From NCBI RefSeq assembly GCF_033118175.1, contig NC_083701.1, forward strand, positions 13,163,501-13,227,500: a stretch of DNA of 64,000 nt, given 5' to 3'. Source of the stretch: Dama dama. Taxonomy: Eukaryota; Chordata; Mammalia; Artiodactyla; Cervidae. Both the position numbers and the translations under genes were made by a program. The notes under the pieces were generated by a model. The model was not told the origin of the DNA and did not search any database. It worked only from the letters and a program-made list of their open reading frames with translations. Positions 30,025 through 40,589 of the stretch are shown one piece after another (the stretch's first letter is position 1; each line of letters opens with the position of its first letter).

Positions 30025-30384
30025 GTATGACCACTAAAGGCTATTAGGTGCTTTGGGAGAGAGGATGAAAGGGAAGGTGTGTTCTCCTATGTGAGTTAAA
30101 TGTAATATTCTAGGTTCCTTTTTCCAGTTTCATATGTCTTCTAGTCACCAGGCAAAAGGATTCACTTCTCTCTGGGTCAGTGTTGCTGTGGGGACCACCC
30201 ACCATGTGAAGTGTCTCCTAGTCTCCTGGAAAGAAGAAGCCAGAATCAAAATCTCGGAGATAAAGAAGGGGAGAGAAAAGAAACTGACAGTCACCATCCA
30301 AACCTGTTCATTAAGTACAGACTGTCCCATTCTAGGAGGACCACATTCATATCTATGGGCTCATGGGGGACTGCAGTGACTGGG
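30025..30384. other. Stretch without recognised features
   Basis: No repeat or gene recognised. Short frames on both strands show no domain. Confidence 0.4.
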
Positions 30385-30535
30385 AACGACCTTCACCCTT
30401 GAACTTTTGTCTTTGTCACTTACTAGCTGTGTGACCTCTGCCAAGTTGTTTAACATCTCTGAGGAGCAATTTTCTCATCTAAAAACTAAAAAAAAAAAAA
30501 GGATTATGCTCGTGCACCTCACTGGATGGTGAGGA
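30385..30535 (+). mobile_element. MIR SINE with internal A-run
   Basis: A forward MIR core 'cacttactagctgtgtgacc' and 'gagcaattttctcatctaaa', then an A-run at 30487-30500. Confidence 0.8.
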
Positions 30536-30683
30536 AGACAGACTGCTGTCAACGTACATTTAACTGCTGATGGGTGATGGAGCCGGAATCCGTGTGTAGG
30601 TGACCTAGCGCTCCATAGACGGGGAGTGTGCAGTGTGGAGAAAGGTGGGAAGGAGCATCCGGTGTTTCCTTGCTACTTAGAAT

Positions 30684-30835
30684 GGGTCAGCCGTGGTCCA
30701 GCAGCATCACTATTACCTGGGAGTTCATCACTGGTGCAGAATATCAGCTCCACTTGGCGTAAGTGACATAGCACCTGCATTTAACAAGGAATCCTGGAAG
30801 TTTATGCATGGCTCACATTCGAGAAACAATGCCCT
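30684..30835 (+). mobile_element. MER5A (hAT-Charlie) remnant
   Basis: The text 'cgtggtccagcagcatcact attacctgggag' with the end 'cacattcgagaaacaatg' follows MER5A. It is strongly diverged in the middle. Confidence 0.7.
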
Positions 30836-31435
30836 CAGCCACGTCTTAGGTGTGTGATTCTGCACTCGGTGACCTGAGTCAAGACAAAGTGCCCTTTCAT
30901 GGGGAGGAGTGGGTTCCCCAGAGGATCACCTGCGGTGGGATCCGTTTCCGGATCCTGTCCTGGATTGCCGTCCAGTCTTCCTGCTTCCTGTCTGCAGGGG
31001 GGAAATCGGGGCAGATCCCAGGCCCTCCTGAAACCAAGGCATTCTCCATCAGCCTGTCTGGGCCACTCCGGGGTCCAGAGCCGTGTCATCACACACACCT
31101 GGAAATAGACCTTGAGCGTGGAAAGGAAGATGAAAACAGTTGGTAATAAGCAAATGGGAGTGGAGGCCTTGAGAGGGCGGAATGAACCACAGATCATGGG
31201 GTCTCTGTTATAAGACACAGCCACATCCAGTCAAGAAGGAAGCCCTATACACGCTCAGATCGTGCCTGTATGTGCACAAACCATCTCCAGAATGACAGGC
31301 GAGAATCTTCTGGGAAGGACTGCCTCCCAGGAGGAAGACTTGTTATCTGGAGAAGTGGAACCTGCAAGGGACACTTTACTTTCACTGCATGTCTTTCTAG
31401 ACCATCTGGATTTTCACTGGTGTGAATGTATTCCA
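30836..31435. other. Stretch without recognised features
   Basis: No repeat recognised. Overlapping frames at 30835-31224 (minus) and 30850-31146 (plus) exist because stops are scarce, and no domain is visible. Confidence 0.4.
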
Positions 31436-31500
31436 AGGAAGGGATGGAGAGAGGGATGGAAGGGAAGAGAGAAGGAAAAAAAGGAAAGGGAGGAGGGACA
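31436..31500. repeat. Purine-rich GA/GGAA tract
   Basis: A nearly pure purine run on the plus strand ('gagagaaggaaaaaaaggaa'), able to form triplex DNA in principle. It is followed by an A-run at 31509-31521. Confidence 0.85.
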
Positions 31501-31521
31501 TTCAATTTAAAAAAAAAAAAA

Positions 31522-32429
31522 GGATAACTGAGTCACTTGTTATACAGGGTTAAGTTTAAAAGTCCTCCCAGGAAAATTCAGGCCACTAAGCCTTTTTTTT
31601 TTTTTTTTTGCTTAAAGTCACATCACTTAGCCTGTGATCCTTCATTTAGGCTGAGCACTTGGTCCCAGCATACCGTGTGTCTGAAAATACTCAGAAATCT
31701 GGAGAAATTCAATGAGGGAACGTCCCATGTGGCAGAGCACTACCTTGTTTATTTGTCCCCAGGCTCACAGATACTAGAGACACCCTCCTCTCTAAAAATG
31801 CCAGAGGGTCCTGACTCTAGCCCACTTAGCTCAGTGAGGCAAGGTAAGATCTCTCCCAGAAGATGCATAAGTCCTGGTTTCCAGAGATTTCCAGGGACTC
31901 AAGTGGAGTCAGGGGATGCAGTGCTTATACTTTGTGTGAATGTGTAAGTGTGAACTGAGATAAGAAACAAAATGTAAGGTAACATGGAAAATCCTAGTTG
32001 CAGAATAAGCAGTACTGGCCGTGCTCAACTTATAAGGTGCTTCCTAAGTCCTTACTGGGAGGAACAATTGAAACCTGAAGCTAAAGATGAGGACTGAGGC
32101 CCCAGTGAGGTCAGTGGCAAGATTGGGAATTAAATGCTGTACCTTTGCCGTCCCTGGGCACATGCTTTCTTTCATGTCCCAGGGTCCCAGCCACCTTCAG
32201 AAAAGATCCACACATCTCCTGGTGCTGAACACGTGACACTATGTCTTTATGGTTGGTGGCTGGAAATTATTTCTTCATAAAAGGTATTACTGAGTCTTCA
32301 ACTGAGCATTTATTCTACTGATAAGGACAGCAAGGATGGTGTTGTTCCCTTGAGGCACGTGGCTACTACTGATGATGTCTAGCTGATTGGATGAGAGGCC
32401 GGCTCTCGCATCACGAACTCTTGGGTTGC
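31522..32429. other. Stretch with one T-run
   Basis: A T-run lies at 31592-31608. The frame at 31537-31947 (136 codons) reads across this T-run as polyphenylalanine and is not credible. No repeat was recognised in the rest. Confidence 0.4.
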
Positions 32430-32519
32430 GTCCCTGTTACTTGCAGCTGTCGACGTTTGGTAAGTGGATCTCTTGAGCCTCTGGTTTCTTCATTTTTTAA
32501 AAATGGCAACAACAACAAC
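32430..32519 (+). mobile_element. MIR SINE, outer part 1
   Basis: A forward MIR with 'gttacttgcagctgtcgacg' and 'cctctggtttcttcattttt'. It resumes at 32755. Confidence 0.5.
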
Positions 32520-32745
32520 TAGTATTTATCAAGTGTGAACTATGTGTGTACTCTGAGCCAGCATTATTCTACTCACTGAACACTCGTAACATACCATTAT
32601 GGTTCTTGGCATACACAGGAGAAAGCTGAGGCCCAGAAAGGTTAAGTAATCTCCCCAAGTTCACACAGCTATTAAACGTCAGTCCTGGGATTCCATAGGT
32701 GGTCTGACGGGAGCCTGTGCTTCAACCATCACACACAAATGCTCT
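32520..32745 (-). mobile_element. MIR SINE, nested
   Basis: A near-complete reverse MIR: 'tatgtgtgtactctgagcca', 'gagaaagctgaggcccagaa aggttaagtaatctccccaa' and 'tattaaacgtcagtcctggg'. Confidence 0.82.
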
Positions 32746-32754
32746 CACGAGGCT

Positions 32755-32870
32755 GTCAGAGGCGGTGTTATGAGATCATAAAAAATAACACGCTTACTGG
32801 GCTGCCTGGCACAGAGTAAGGGCTGAGTAGGTTACAGAAGTTAATGATTAGAAGTTAATTTCTTTGGTTA
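32755..32870 (+). mobile_element. MIR SINE, outer part 2
   Basis: The text 'gtgttatgagatcataaaaa' and 'ctgcctggcacagagtaagg' is a forward MIR 3' part. Confidence 0.55.
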
Positions 32871-32917
32871 GGCAAAAACACAGGATTACTATAGCAGGCA
32901 CGTGGTTGATGGCGGCA

Positions 32918-32940
32918 GGGGGCGGGGGGCGGGGATGGGG
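32918..32940 (+). other. G-quadruplex motif
   Basis: Four G-runs of 5, 6, 4 and 4 bases are separated by C, C and AT. This is a textbook short-loop quadruplex pattern. Confidence 0.75.
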
Positions 32941-33723
32941 CGCTGCTGCCTGCTATGGTGCTATTCCCACCTGTCCCCAGCTGGCATTCTGCCTGGGAGT
33001 CTCGGCACAGGCAGGAACAGGGGCACTGTGCCCTTGAATCTCTGCACTGACCTCTCCCGTGGGGAGCTCACATGGAGATCTACGTAGGGGCAGCCTGGGT
33101 CGGGGGCGGGGGGAAACAGGTCTGAGGTTCACCTAGTGGGAAGAACCATCAGATTCCAGAACCAACAGTTCTAACCTCAAGGCAACAGACATGTGCTTCT
33201 GAGGTTCTCCACAAATGGTTCATCACACAGATTTGGGGGGACGGGGCGGGAAGATCCCTCGTACGGAAGAGGCAGAGTGATCTCAAAAAACTGCTACAAT
33301 TAGAGCCCAGGCGTGGCAGCCTCTATGGGCAGCAGGTGACTGTCCGCTGCTCTCTCCATCCTCGGGCGGACACGCTCTGTTCTGTTCGGGTCCTGGGCAG
33401 GCAGCAACACCCACAGAAGGGGCCATCCTCTGTGGCCCATCCAGAAGGCTGGCTTCGGAGGACAAAGTGGCCCCAGCTGGCCAATAAGACACAAGGGGAA
33501 GTAGACTGGGGATTTCTGGGGAATTTTTTTTCCCTAACAGAAAACAGATAGTTGCTCCAAGAAGATCCCCCTCTTCCTGCCTGCCTGGTTCCTGCTCTGG
33601 ATGCTGTCATGACCCGGTGCTGACTGCAGCAGAAAAGGGCGGCTCAGAGAAGCGAACCCAGTGCCCTGATGAGCCCGAGCTATCAAATGCCTCCTTTTTG
33701 ACACACCTCACCACACCAGGTGT

Positions 33724-33767
33724 TGGGGGCAGGTGGGAGTGGGACTGGGGGTGGGGGGGACGTGGGG
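33724..33767 (+). other. G-quadruplex-prone tract
   Basis: Repeated runs of 3-7 G with short loops ('actgggggtgggggggacgt') on the plus strand. Confidence 0.65.
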
Positions 33768-33786
33768 AAACAGAAACCTCTGCGCA

Positions 33787-34130
33787 CCGGCGGTGGGAGC
33801 ACAAACAGGTAGTCATTCTGGAAAACAACCTGGCAGTACTTATGAAATGAAGCTTGAGTGGCACAGTGACTCACCCCCACCCCTCCCAGCCCTGGATCCG
33901 TATCAGAGAGATTCTCCCACAGGCCACGTGGGGACAGAACTTGGCCGGGCCTCTCCCTGAAGTGTGTCAGCAGGGATGAAGGAATAAACAAGACACGGCC
34001 TGCAGTCAGGGGAGGTGGACACTGCCCCTCACACGAGCTCAGCACGCGCAGGCCAGCAGGATGGAGCTAAAAAAAGAAGACGGCTCTGAGTAAAAAGGAA
34101 AACAGAGGGAGATCTCTAACAGAATCCTGT
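33787..34130 (+). mobile_element. L1M fragment (diverged)
   Basis: The text 'cggtgggagcacaaacaggt', 'tctggaaaacaacctggcag' and 'gagagattctcccacaggcc' follows the L1M ORF2/3' UTR border. The right half is a weaker match. Confidence 0.55.
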
Positions 34131-34676
34131 TTCTCAAAATGAGAAACAGATACCTATCAGAACAGAACAGGAGGCACCACATGGGGCCCGTGGCAAACAC
34201 ACTGCGGGGAGTGGGAGTCTGAGAATCTCCTAGTGAAGAGCTCCTCTCTTCTGTAACTTCCCAAATCCCAGGAAAGACATGATGCTGTATGTGACTGTCA
34301 CATCTCAGACTGCCGTTGCTGTCCTGAAGGTGGTCCCCTCTTCTCCATGGTGATCCCTCAGACCTCTGGGAAAGATCTGGTGGCCCAGAAATATCATGTG
34401 CCCCCCACCCCCAGCACCATTTTGTTTCTAGTTTTGCCCCTAAGTGCGTCTGGCTGTAAAAAATCCCGTCCTGCACATCACCGCCTTCTCTCCTCCTGGA
34501 ACATGTCTTTGAAATACATTCCCCAAATTGGGACACAAGGTTGAAGTGATGCTTTGATAACTCCTGGCAACTGGTTTTCCCCAAAGAACAATATAAGCTG
34601 CTGCAAGCCACGGAAGCGCATGCCAGGCTCCCCCAAAATTCTTAGAATAAATTTCAAATCCTGTTAGTCTAACTCT
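34131..34676. other. Low-repeat stretch with an open frame
   Basis: No repeat recognised. The minus-strand frame at 34039-34611 (190 codons) has no recognised domain and extends into the L1M fragment, so it is probably chance. Confidence 0.35.
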
Positions 34677-34687
34677 TGGTGACTTAC

Positions 34688-35058
34688 TTTTGAACTGTGG
34701 TGTTGGAGAAGACTCTTGAGAGTCCCTTGGACTGCAAGGAGATCCAACCAGCCAATTCTAAAGGAAATCAGTCCTGAATGTTCATTGGAAGGACTGATGC
34801 TGAAGCTGAAACTCTAATACTTTGGCCACCTGATGTGAAGAACTGACCCATCTGAAAAGACCCTGATGCTGGGAAAGATTGAAGGCGGGAGGAGAAGGGG
34901 ATGACAGAGGATGAGATGGTTGGATGGCATCACCGACTCAATGGACATGGGTTTGAGTAAGCTCAGGAGTTGGTGATGGCCAGGGAGGCCTGGTATTCTG
35001 CAGTCCATGGGGTCGCAAAGAGTCAGACACGACTGGGCAACTGAACTAACTGACTGAC
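34688..35058 (+). mobile_element. BovB LINE 3' end with perfect duplication
   Basis: A 371-base BovB starting in the C-terminal coding region ('tttgaactgtggtgttggag') and ending in ACTGA-like units. The perfect 11-base duplication 'tggtgacttac' flanks it at 34677-34687 and 35059-35069. Confidence 0.96.
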
Positions 35059-35342
35059 TGGTGACTTACAGGTGGTGGGTCACCACGGTCACACTGTTCT
35101 GGTGAGCCTTACTTTCCCTCCCAGCTTCACTGATACTCTGTATTTCCTTTTATGAGATCTGTCTGCCTTAGGAGATCTATCTCCACATAAAGGGACTACC
35201 CTCACTCGGGTGGGCTAAGGGTATGGTGTGAAAGTTGGGGCGGAGGAGCGGCAGCCTGAGGTCACCCAGGAAAGAAGGAAAAACAGAGGGATACAAATGG
35301 AAACGTTTGCATGAAAAACTGCACTTTAAAGAGTCCTACATC

Positions 35343-35556
35343 CGGGATTTCCACGGTGGTCCAATGGCTGACACTTCACCCTCCAAGGCAGTGGAGGGGG
35401 TGTGCGTTTGATCCCTGGTTGGGAGTTAAGATCCCACATGCATCCTGGCTAAAAAAAAACCCAAAAAATTAAAAAAATAAAAAATAAGCAATAATGTGGC
35501 AAATTCAATAAAGATTTTAAAAATGGTCCACATTTTAAAAAACCTTAAAAAATAAA
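35343..35556 (+). mobile_element. CHR-2 SINE, long tail, perfect duplication
   Basis: Head 'gggatttccacggtggtcca', 'tgatccctggttgggagtta', then the long CHR-2 tail with 'caaattcaataaagatttta'. The 11-base duplication 'agtcctacatc' lies at 35332-35342 and 35557-35567. Confidence 0.95.
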
Positions 35557-35567
35557 AGTCCTACATC

Positions 35568-36139
35568 ACTGAGAATGTGCCTCCGTCATAAAATGTCTGC
35601 ACACACTGGAGGGATGGAGGGAACTTGCAGGAGTGACCGTAGGAGCTGGAGTGCTGTGGATTCTGGCTCTGGGGTGCTGGGCATTCTTTAGAATTTTTTT
35701 AGCCTCCCTGGTTCCTGCTCACCCCTGATTCCATCTCCCCAGCCAGCACGCAGGCTTCTCTGCAGACTGGGAAGTCCATGGAGCTCTCCTCTGCCCTCGG
35801 ATCAGGCTAATTCCCACACTTCCTTCCTGGCCCAGCTTCATCATCAGTTCCCCTGGGAAGAATCCCCCTGCCTCTGAGAGCTGATCTGATGCCTGTTCCC
35901 ACCCTGCCCAGACATCCTGTGCTTCTCTGGTCCCAGAGTCTGTAACAGTGATGGCTTGAGCTGGACTGCTTTGAAAATGACCTTTCAGTTAAAAGCTTAG
36001 CATTTCAGGGAGTGGACAGAAACACATGGACTGTGCCAGCCACAGCAGGAGAGTCTGGTCTGGGAGAGGTGAGAGCGAGGACAGAGGGAGAGGTCCTTAG
36101 ATGGTCTTGTTCTGGCTTCCCCCCTTCTACTCCCGACCC
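35568..36139. other. Stretch without recognised features
   Basis: No repeat or gene recognised. Confidence 0.4.
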
Positions 36140-36740
36140 CTGCACCACCAATCCAACCAATTCTTCAAGCACTTATTTCTCAGGTGCTTGTTATTGCCAA
36201 GACACTGGATGAGGAACTGCAACACCAAGGCCGTTCTTTGAGTGTTGAACGTAGGTAGGGAGTCAAAGCTCTGACGTGAGGAATGTCAGATAAACATGGA
36301 GGAAGGGCGTGAGAGATAACAAGATGAGACAGTGGAAGATGGATGATGTGTGGGTACTGTATGGCCTGGGTGCAAGAAGGCAGGTCCCTGTGGGCTGCAA
36401 GGGGAAGTCCTCTGGGAACCCGGATGGGAAGGAGGGTCACAGGGCAGGGAGTGGGGGAGGGGCTGGATGGGGGAGGGGCTCTGCATATTAGGGGCCGGTG
36501 AGGAGCCCATGGAGGCTGGAACAGAACGAAAAGGTCAGGGAGTCCTGGGAGGGTGTGTTGGGGCCAGAATTTTTGCAGACCTTGAAAGCCAGGCAGAGGA
36601 ATCAGTGCTGGGAAGGAGCGGGTGAGGACCATGTATCACCGTGTAGCTGATGAGAAAAGTTTCTGGGAAGACGGGTCTGGGGTAGCCCTCAGGGAGGACA
36701 AGGGAAAGAACCCAGTTATTTAGAGTAACTCCCGCAGAAG
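36140..36740 (-). mobile_element. LINE-2, reverse
   Basis: Reverse L2 wording: 'attcttcaagcacttatttc' at the left, and 'cagaccttgaaagccaggca gagg' and 'agaaaagtttctgggaagac' to the right. The centre is G-rich, with a doubled 'tgggggaggggct' at 36449-36481. Confidence 0.55.
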
Positions 36741-36945
36741 TCACAGCAGGGACTGAGACACAGGGGACCCGACCTTCCCTTCCCATCTGCCAGCACGGCT
36801 GCCGTCACCACCCGTCACAGCACACTGTCGCCGTGACCCCAGGTGAGACCGCAGAATTTTCTGCCAATTGAGGCTCCTGGCAGCCCCCTACTGATCCATC
36901 CAGGGCGACAGGAGCTGTGAGGCAGAGATCTGACCTGTCACCCCC

Positions 36946-37147
36946 TTCTCATTAGCTTCTTTTATTAGTTTCCTCAAAGAAAATGTCTTGCTGAAATTTT
37001 GGCGTGTATATGGATCCGTCACCTTGCTAACTGCCTGTCTCTCCAACTAGGATGGAAGCTCCACATCCGCCTTGTTCAGACTGCCAGGCACCGAGCAGCG
37101 TGCTCAGCAGGGTATCTGGGGAATGAATGGATGAAGGAATAAACGGA
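36946..37147 (+). mobile_element. LINE-2 3' end
   Basis: Forward L2 3' end: 'ctccaactaggatggaagct', 'gactgccaggcaccgagcag' and the GAATGAATGGATGAAGGAAT-type tail. Confidence 0.7.
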
Positions 37148-38044
37148 AGTCCCCTGAGGGCTGGGTCAGGTTTATACAGCTGCCCCCGCTGCATAGGATA
37201 CCCAGCAGAGAGTCACTTGTGGGGTTTCAGGGAAGTCTGCAGCTCTTCCTCATGCCTCAGCTTCAGGGAGTGATAAAGCCCTTCTTCCTCTGTGGGGATT
37301 ATGCTGAAGACTGGCTTGCCATGTGCAATGACTATTGTTAGCAGTTACAGCCTTGAGACCCTCACTCCCTTCCTCCCCTCCCTCAGGGCTTGGGACTGGG
37401 CATCAGACTGGTCTGAGGACAAGAATGAAGGGAAGAGAGGCCACAGTGAGAGAGACAGGAGGAAGAGACCCCTGGGAGATGTCACAAGTTCATGCACACT
37501 TGTGCACACGCACGTGAGTTGTGAAGGCTGGCTCTGGTTTGGATAATTCAAGAAACTTGCTATGTGACCATGGCTGAGTCATTCTTCCTCTAGGCTTCAG
37601 TCTCCCTGGTGATAAAACCTGACCAGTGAACACAAACATTTCTAAGGGTCCTTCAAGAAAGAAAATGCTAGGAATAAGAAATCACCTAGGGTTACACTTC
37701 GGAGAGCGAGGTCAATGGGACTGGAGCTTTTTCATGGCTTTTGAGGGCCTAGCACACAGTATGCCAAATATATTAAACCTGCCCAGATCCCCCTGAAAAA
37801 AAAATTCCTATGTAACTGCAAAAGCTGAGTGGAACTTGATAAGCTGCTATAAAGCTACATATAAACACATAATGTTATTTCCATTTTGCAGTTTTCATTT
37901 TCATATTTTGAGACTAGTCATTGTATCAACACACAGGTTTTCTAACGTGCTTGTGGGGCCCCAGAATACTGAGATGTCCCAGGCACTCTGCTGGTAGAGC
38001 TTTACTAGTCAAAAGGACCTATCTGAGGTGTTTGGTGAAAACGC
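37148..38044. other. Stretch, mostly unassigned
   Basis: A weak forward MIR may lie at 37545-37660 ('ctatgtgaccatggctgagt'). Nothing else was recognised. Confidence 0.4.
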
Positions 38045-38181
38045 CCGTTTCCGGGCATTACCTCCCTCTTCCCCCTACTAGCCACTGAACCAGAAAAATA
38101 GGGTGGAGGAGCCTAGGAATCTGCATTTTTAGCAAGATTCTCAGGTGATCATTTGCAAACTAAAGTTTGAAAACCACTGCC
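38045..38181 (+). mobile_element. MER5A (hAT-Charlie) 3' part
   Basis: The text 'gaatctgcatttttagcaag', 'attctcaggtgatcatttgc' and 'actaaagtttgaaaaccactg' is the right half of MER5A. Confidence 0.85.
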
Positions 38182-38693
38182 ATAAAAAGCAGCTGAGGAA
38201 AGAACCTAGGGTAGGCAATTCTGGAGGACGAAGCAGGGTTAAAAAGGGGACCGAAGAAAGAGAGGTGAAACAGAGGTGACAGCGTAGAGGGTCCTGCTTT
38301 GCATGTGTACACACTGCTTCTGCCCACGTGCGTCCTGCGTGTAAACACTCTGCAAGACCCTGACCCACCCGGTGCCGAGCCCCTCCCCAGGGGGGCTACT
38401 CACACTCACACGGCCTGGGTCTACATCCGCTTTCGTGATTTGCGGGAAGAGAACATTTCCAACATATGGAGTGCAAGGCTTGAAGACCGAAACCACCGCT
38501 ACCAGGGCCTGGAACTGCAGAAGGATATATAAATAGTGCTGTCACCCAGATGTTTGCCGCAATCGGTGCTGCCTGTGATTGGTGACAGATACTAGCTCCA
38601 GCAGCGAGCAGTCTTAGCTCATCCATGGAGAGGGAGGTTTTGTTTAATGTCAAGCCATGCGCACCGGTTTTTACATATGTGCTTGCATGTGTG
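38182..38693. other. Low-repeat island with CpGs
   Basis: No repeat recognised in about 500 bases. It contains the CCAAT/TATA pair described separately. A plus-strand frame (38299-38532) follows an acceptor-like 'cccctccccag' near 38390 and ends in a charged stretch (REENISNIW, EDRNHRYQ). No family was recognised. Confidence 0.4.
38525..38583 (-). promoter_or_regulatory. Candidate CCAAT plus TATA promoter
   Basis: On the minus strand 'caccaatca' (CCAAT at 38582-38578) precedes 'tatttatata' (about 38535-38526) by roughly 44 bases. This is the usual spacing for NF-Y and TATA boxes. The start would be near 38495-38505. Evidence is motif and spacing only. Confidence 0.3.
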
Positions 38694-38702
38694 CATGAAC
38701 AT

Positions 38703-38901
38703 GTTGTTGTTGTTTAGTTGCTAAGTCATGTCTGACTCTTTTGTGACCCCGTGGACTATGCAGCCCGCCAGGCTCCTCTGTCCATGGGATTTTCCAGGCA
38801 AGAATACTAGAATCGGTTGCCATGTCCTTCTCCAGGGTCAATCTTTCTGACCCAAGGATCGAACCCGTGTATCCTGCATTGAACCACCAGGGAAGCCCAT
38901 C
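38703..38901 (-). mobile_element. Bov-tA SINE with target duplication
   Basis: A reverse Bov-tA beginning with GTT units. The 9-base duplication 'catgaacat' lies at 38694-38702 and 38902-38910. Part of the head is deleted. Confidence 0.93.
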
Positions 38902-39084
38902 CATGAACATATACACACCCCAAATGTTATTTGCAGGTGTCTGCCAAGTTTCTGCAGTAATTAGAGATGTAGCCCAGTTGTCAGAGGTCATCTGGATCAT
39001 AATGCTGAATGGTAGTTTCCAAGGTATCAGGAAGATGCTAGGCTATCAAGGGTTGGCAAAGGAATGAACAGATAGGAAGGACCA

Positions 39085-39280
39085 AGTACCATGATGGCAT
39101 TTTCCCATGTATGTTTCACATCAGTTGACCGGGGAGAGTATTATCAGTTCCATTCTTGTGGTGAGCAAAACCAAGACACAGAAAAGATCTGTGACTTAGC
39201 CACCATCCTGTAAGACTGAACTCTGACCTGGCTCACCCCAGAGTTCACGTTCAATGCTTTATGCAGTGCTGCCTTAAAAT
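39085..39280 (-). mobile_element. MIR SINE
   Basis: A reverse MIR with 'attatcagttccattcttgt', 'aagatctgtgacttagccac' and 'gaactctgacctggctcacc'. Confidence 0.6.
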
Positions 39281-40364
39281 TCTTAAGTTGTAAACATGGC
39301 AGAGAGGGAAAAAGAGGATCTATTCCAGAGAGAGGAAACTGATCTCTCTAGTCAGTGAGAAAACTAAAAGTAATTCCATAACAATTTAATTCACAAACAA
39401 TACGTGGTCATTGGGAAAAATAATTAACAGATAAGCAATAAAAAAAAGCACGTAATCACATCTCTCCCCCCAAATAACAGTGGTGTTTGTTTATACTTCT
39501 AGTTTTTTCTTTCCATCAAATACATATTTTTTTCTAGCCTACAAATAAAATGACACGATTTTTGCAATTTTATCGACAGTGTTATAATGCTGATTTTTTC
39601 CATGGGTAATTAGTGATGCCTATCCAATCCTAATCTTCTGTGCTTTTAAGTCAATTTTCTTAAGTCATATTTCTTTGCAGATTCTAAGAGGGAGAGATAA
39701 AACCTTTCACTTCTCTGTTGTTTGCTTCCTGTTGTCTGTTCATCAGCCACGAATGCATTTAGGAAGGATTAAAGAGTGTTCTGTCTAAATCCTTTGTTCT
39801 GCTGAATGATGCAGCCTTAGAAAACATACTAAAAAGAAACAAACAACAACAACAACAAAACAAACCCAGCAGATTAGGTTGACTTCTTCTGCCCTGTGGA
39901 TGGAAATGGAGCATAGGTTTTTGCAGCAACCAAGAAAATGATCCAAAAAACTAAAAGTATCTTAACGCCAAAGGGGAATTGCAGCTGTATTACGCAGAAG
40001 AGCTTGAGTCAGGCTCTGTTGCTGTCCCCTTCACCTACTGCAGGGAACAGCCCTCCAAATGCCACTCCCCCACTCACTTCCTGCCGTCCCCTAGTTGGGA
40101 GAGTGAAAAATAACCTCCCATCACCCACCCTGGCTGATGTTAACCAGGCTCCCTATTGAGACATAGTTAATCACATCAATTAGGAGTCCTTTACACTTGG
40201 CCTTGCCTGCCAGGCATAGACCCTCTGTCCAGGAAAAGGTGGGTAAGATAAGTCAGGTCATGAGATAATTTGTGTATTTTTTTCTTTTTCCCCCTCCACC
40301 TAGTTGGGTTCCCCCCTCCAATGCCATTTTTAGGGTTTTTTTTTTTTTTTTCCCCTTCAGTTTA
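39281..40364. other. AT-rich interval, mostly unassigned
   Basis: The part at 39395-39620 resembles old L1 text but could not be named. An (AAC)n tract lies at 39840-39868 and T-rich runs at 40276-40290 and 40337-40353. No gene was recognised. Confidence 0.4.
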
Positions 40365-40585
40365 GGGATAATTAACACTCAGTGAAATGTCCAGATCTAA
40401 AAGGAACAGCTTGATGAGTTCTGACAAATGCACATACCAAACACACTAAACCACCAAGACACAAAACATTTCCCTCACCCAGAAAACACCCTCTGCCCTG
40501 TTCCCAGAGGCAACTATGGCTCTGATTTCTAGCACTACTGATTAACTTTGTGTGCTCCAAAAATTCATATGAAAGAAATCATACT
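40365..40585 (-). mobile_element. L1M fragment, reverse
   Basis: The text 'gatgagttctgacaaatgca', 'caaaacatttccctcaccca', 'agaggcaactatggctctga tttctagc' matches the reverse L1M 3' region. Confidence 0.65.
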
Positions 40586-40589
40586 ATGT

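Larger units (their letters stand above)
32871..33786. other. G-rich low-repeat interval
   Basis: No named repeat. Several G-run clusters occur (32918-32940, 33098-33112, 33235-33250, 33724-33767). Overlapping frames on both strands lack a recognised domain. Confidence 0.4.

Noticed and set aside
31537..31947. 136-codon plus-strand frame
   Set aside because: It reads through a T-run as polyphenylalanine and lacks any family resemblance.
34039..34611. 190-codon minus-strand frame
   Set aside because: It runs into an L1M fragment and has no recognisable domain, codon pattern or partner exon.
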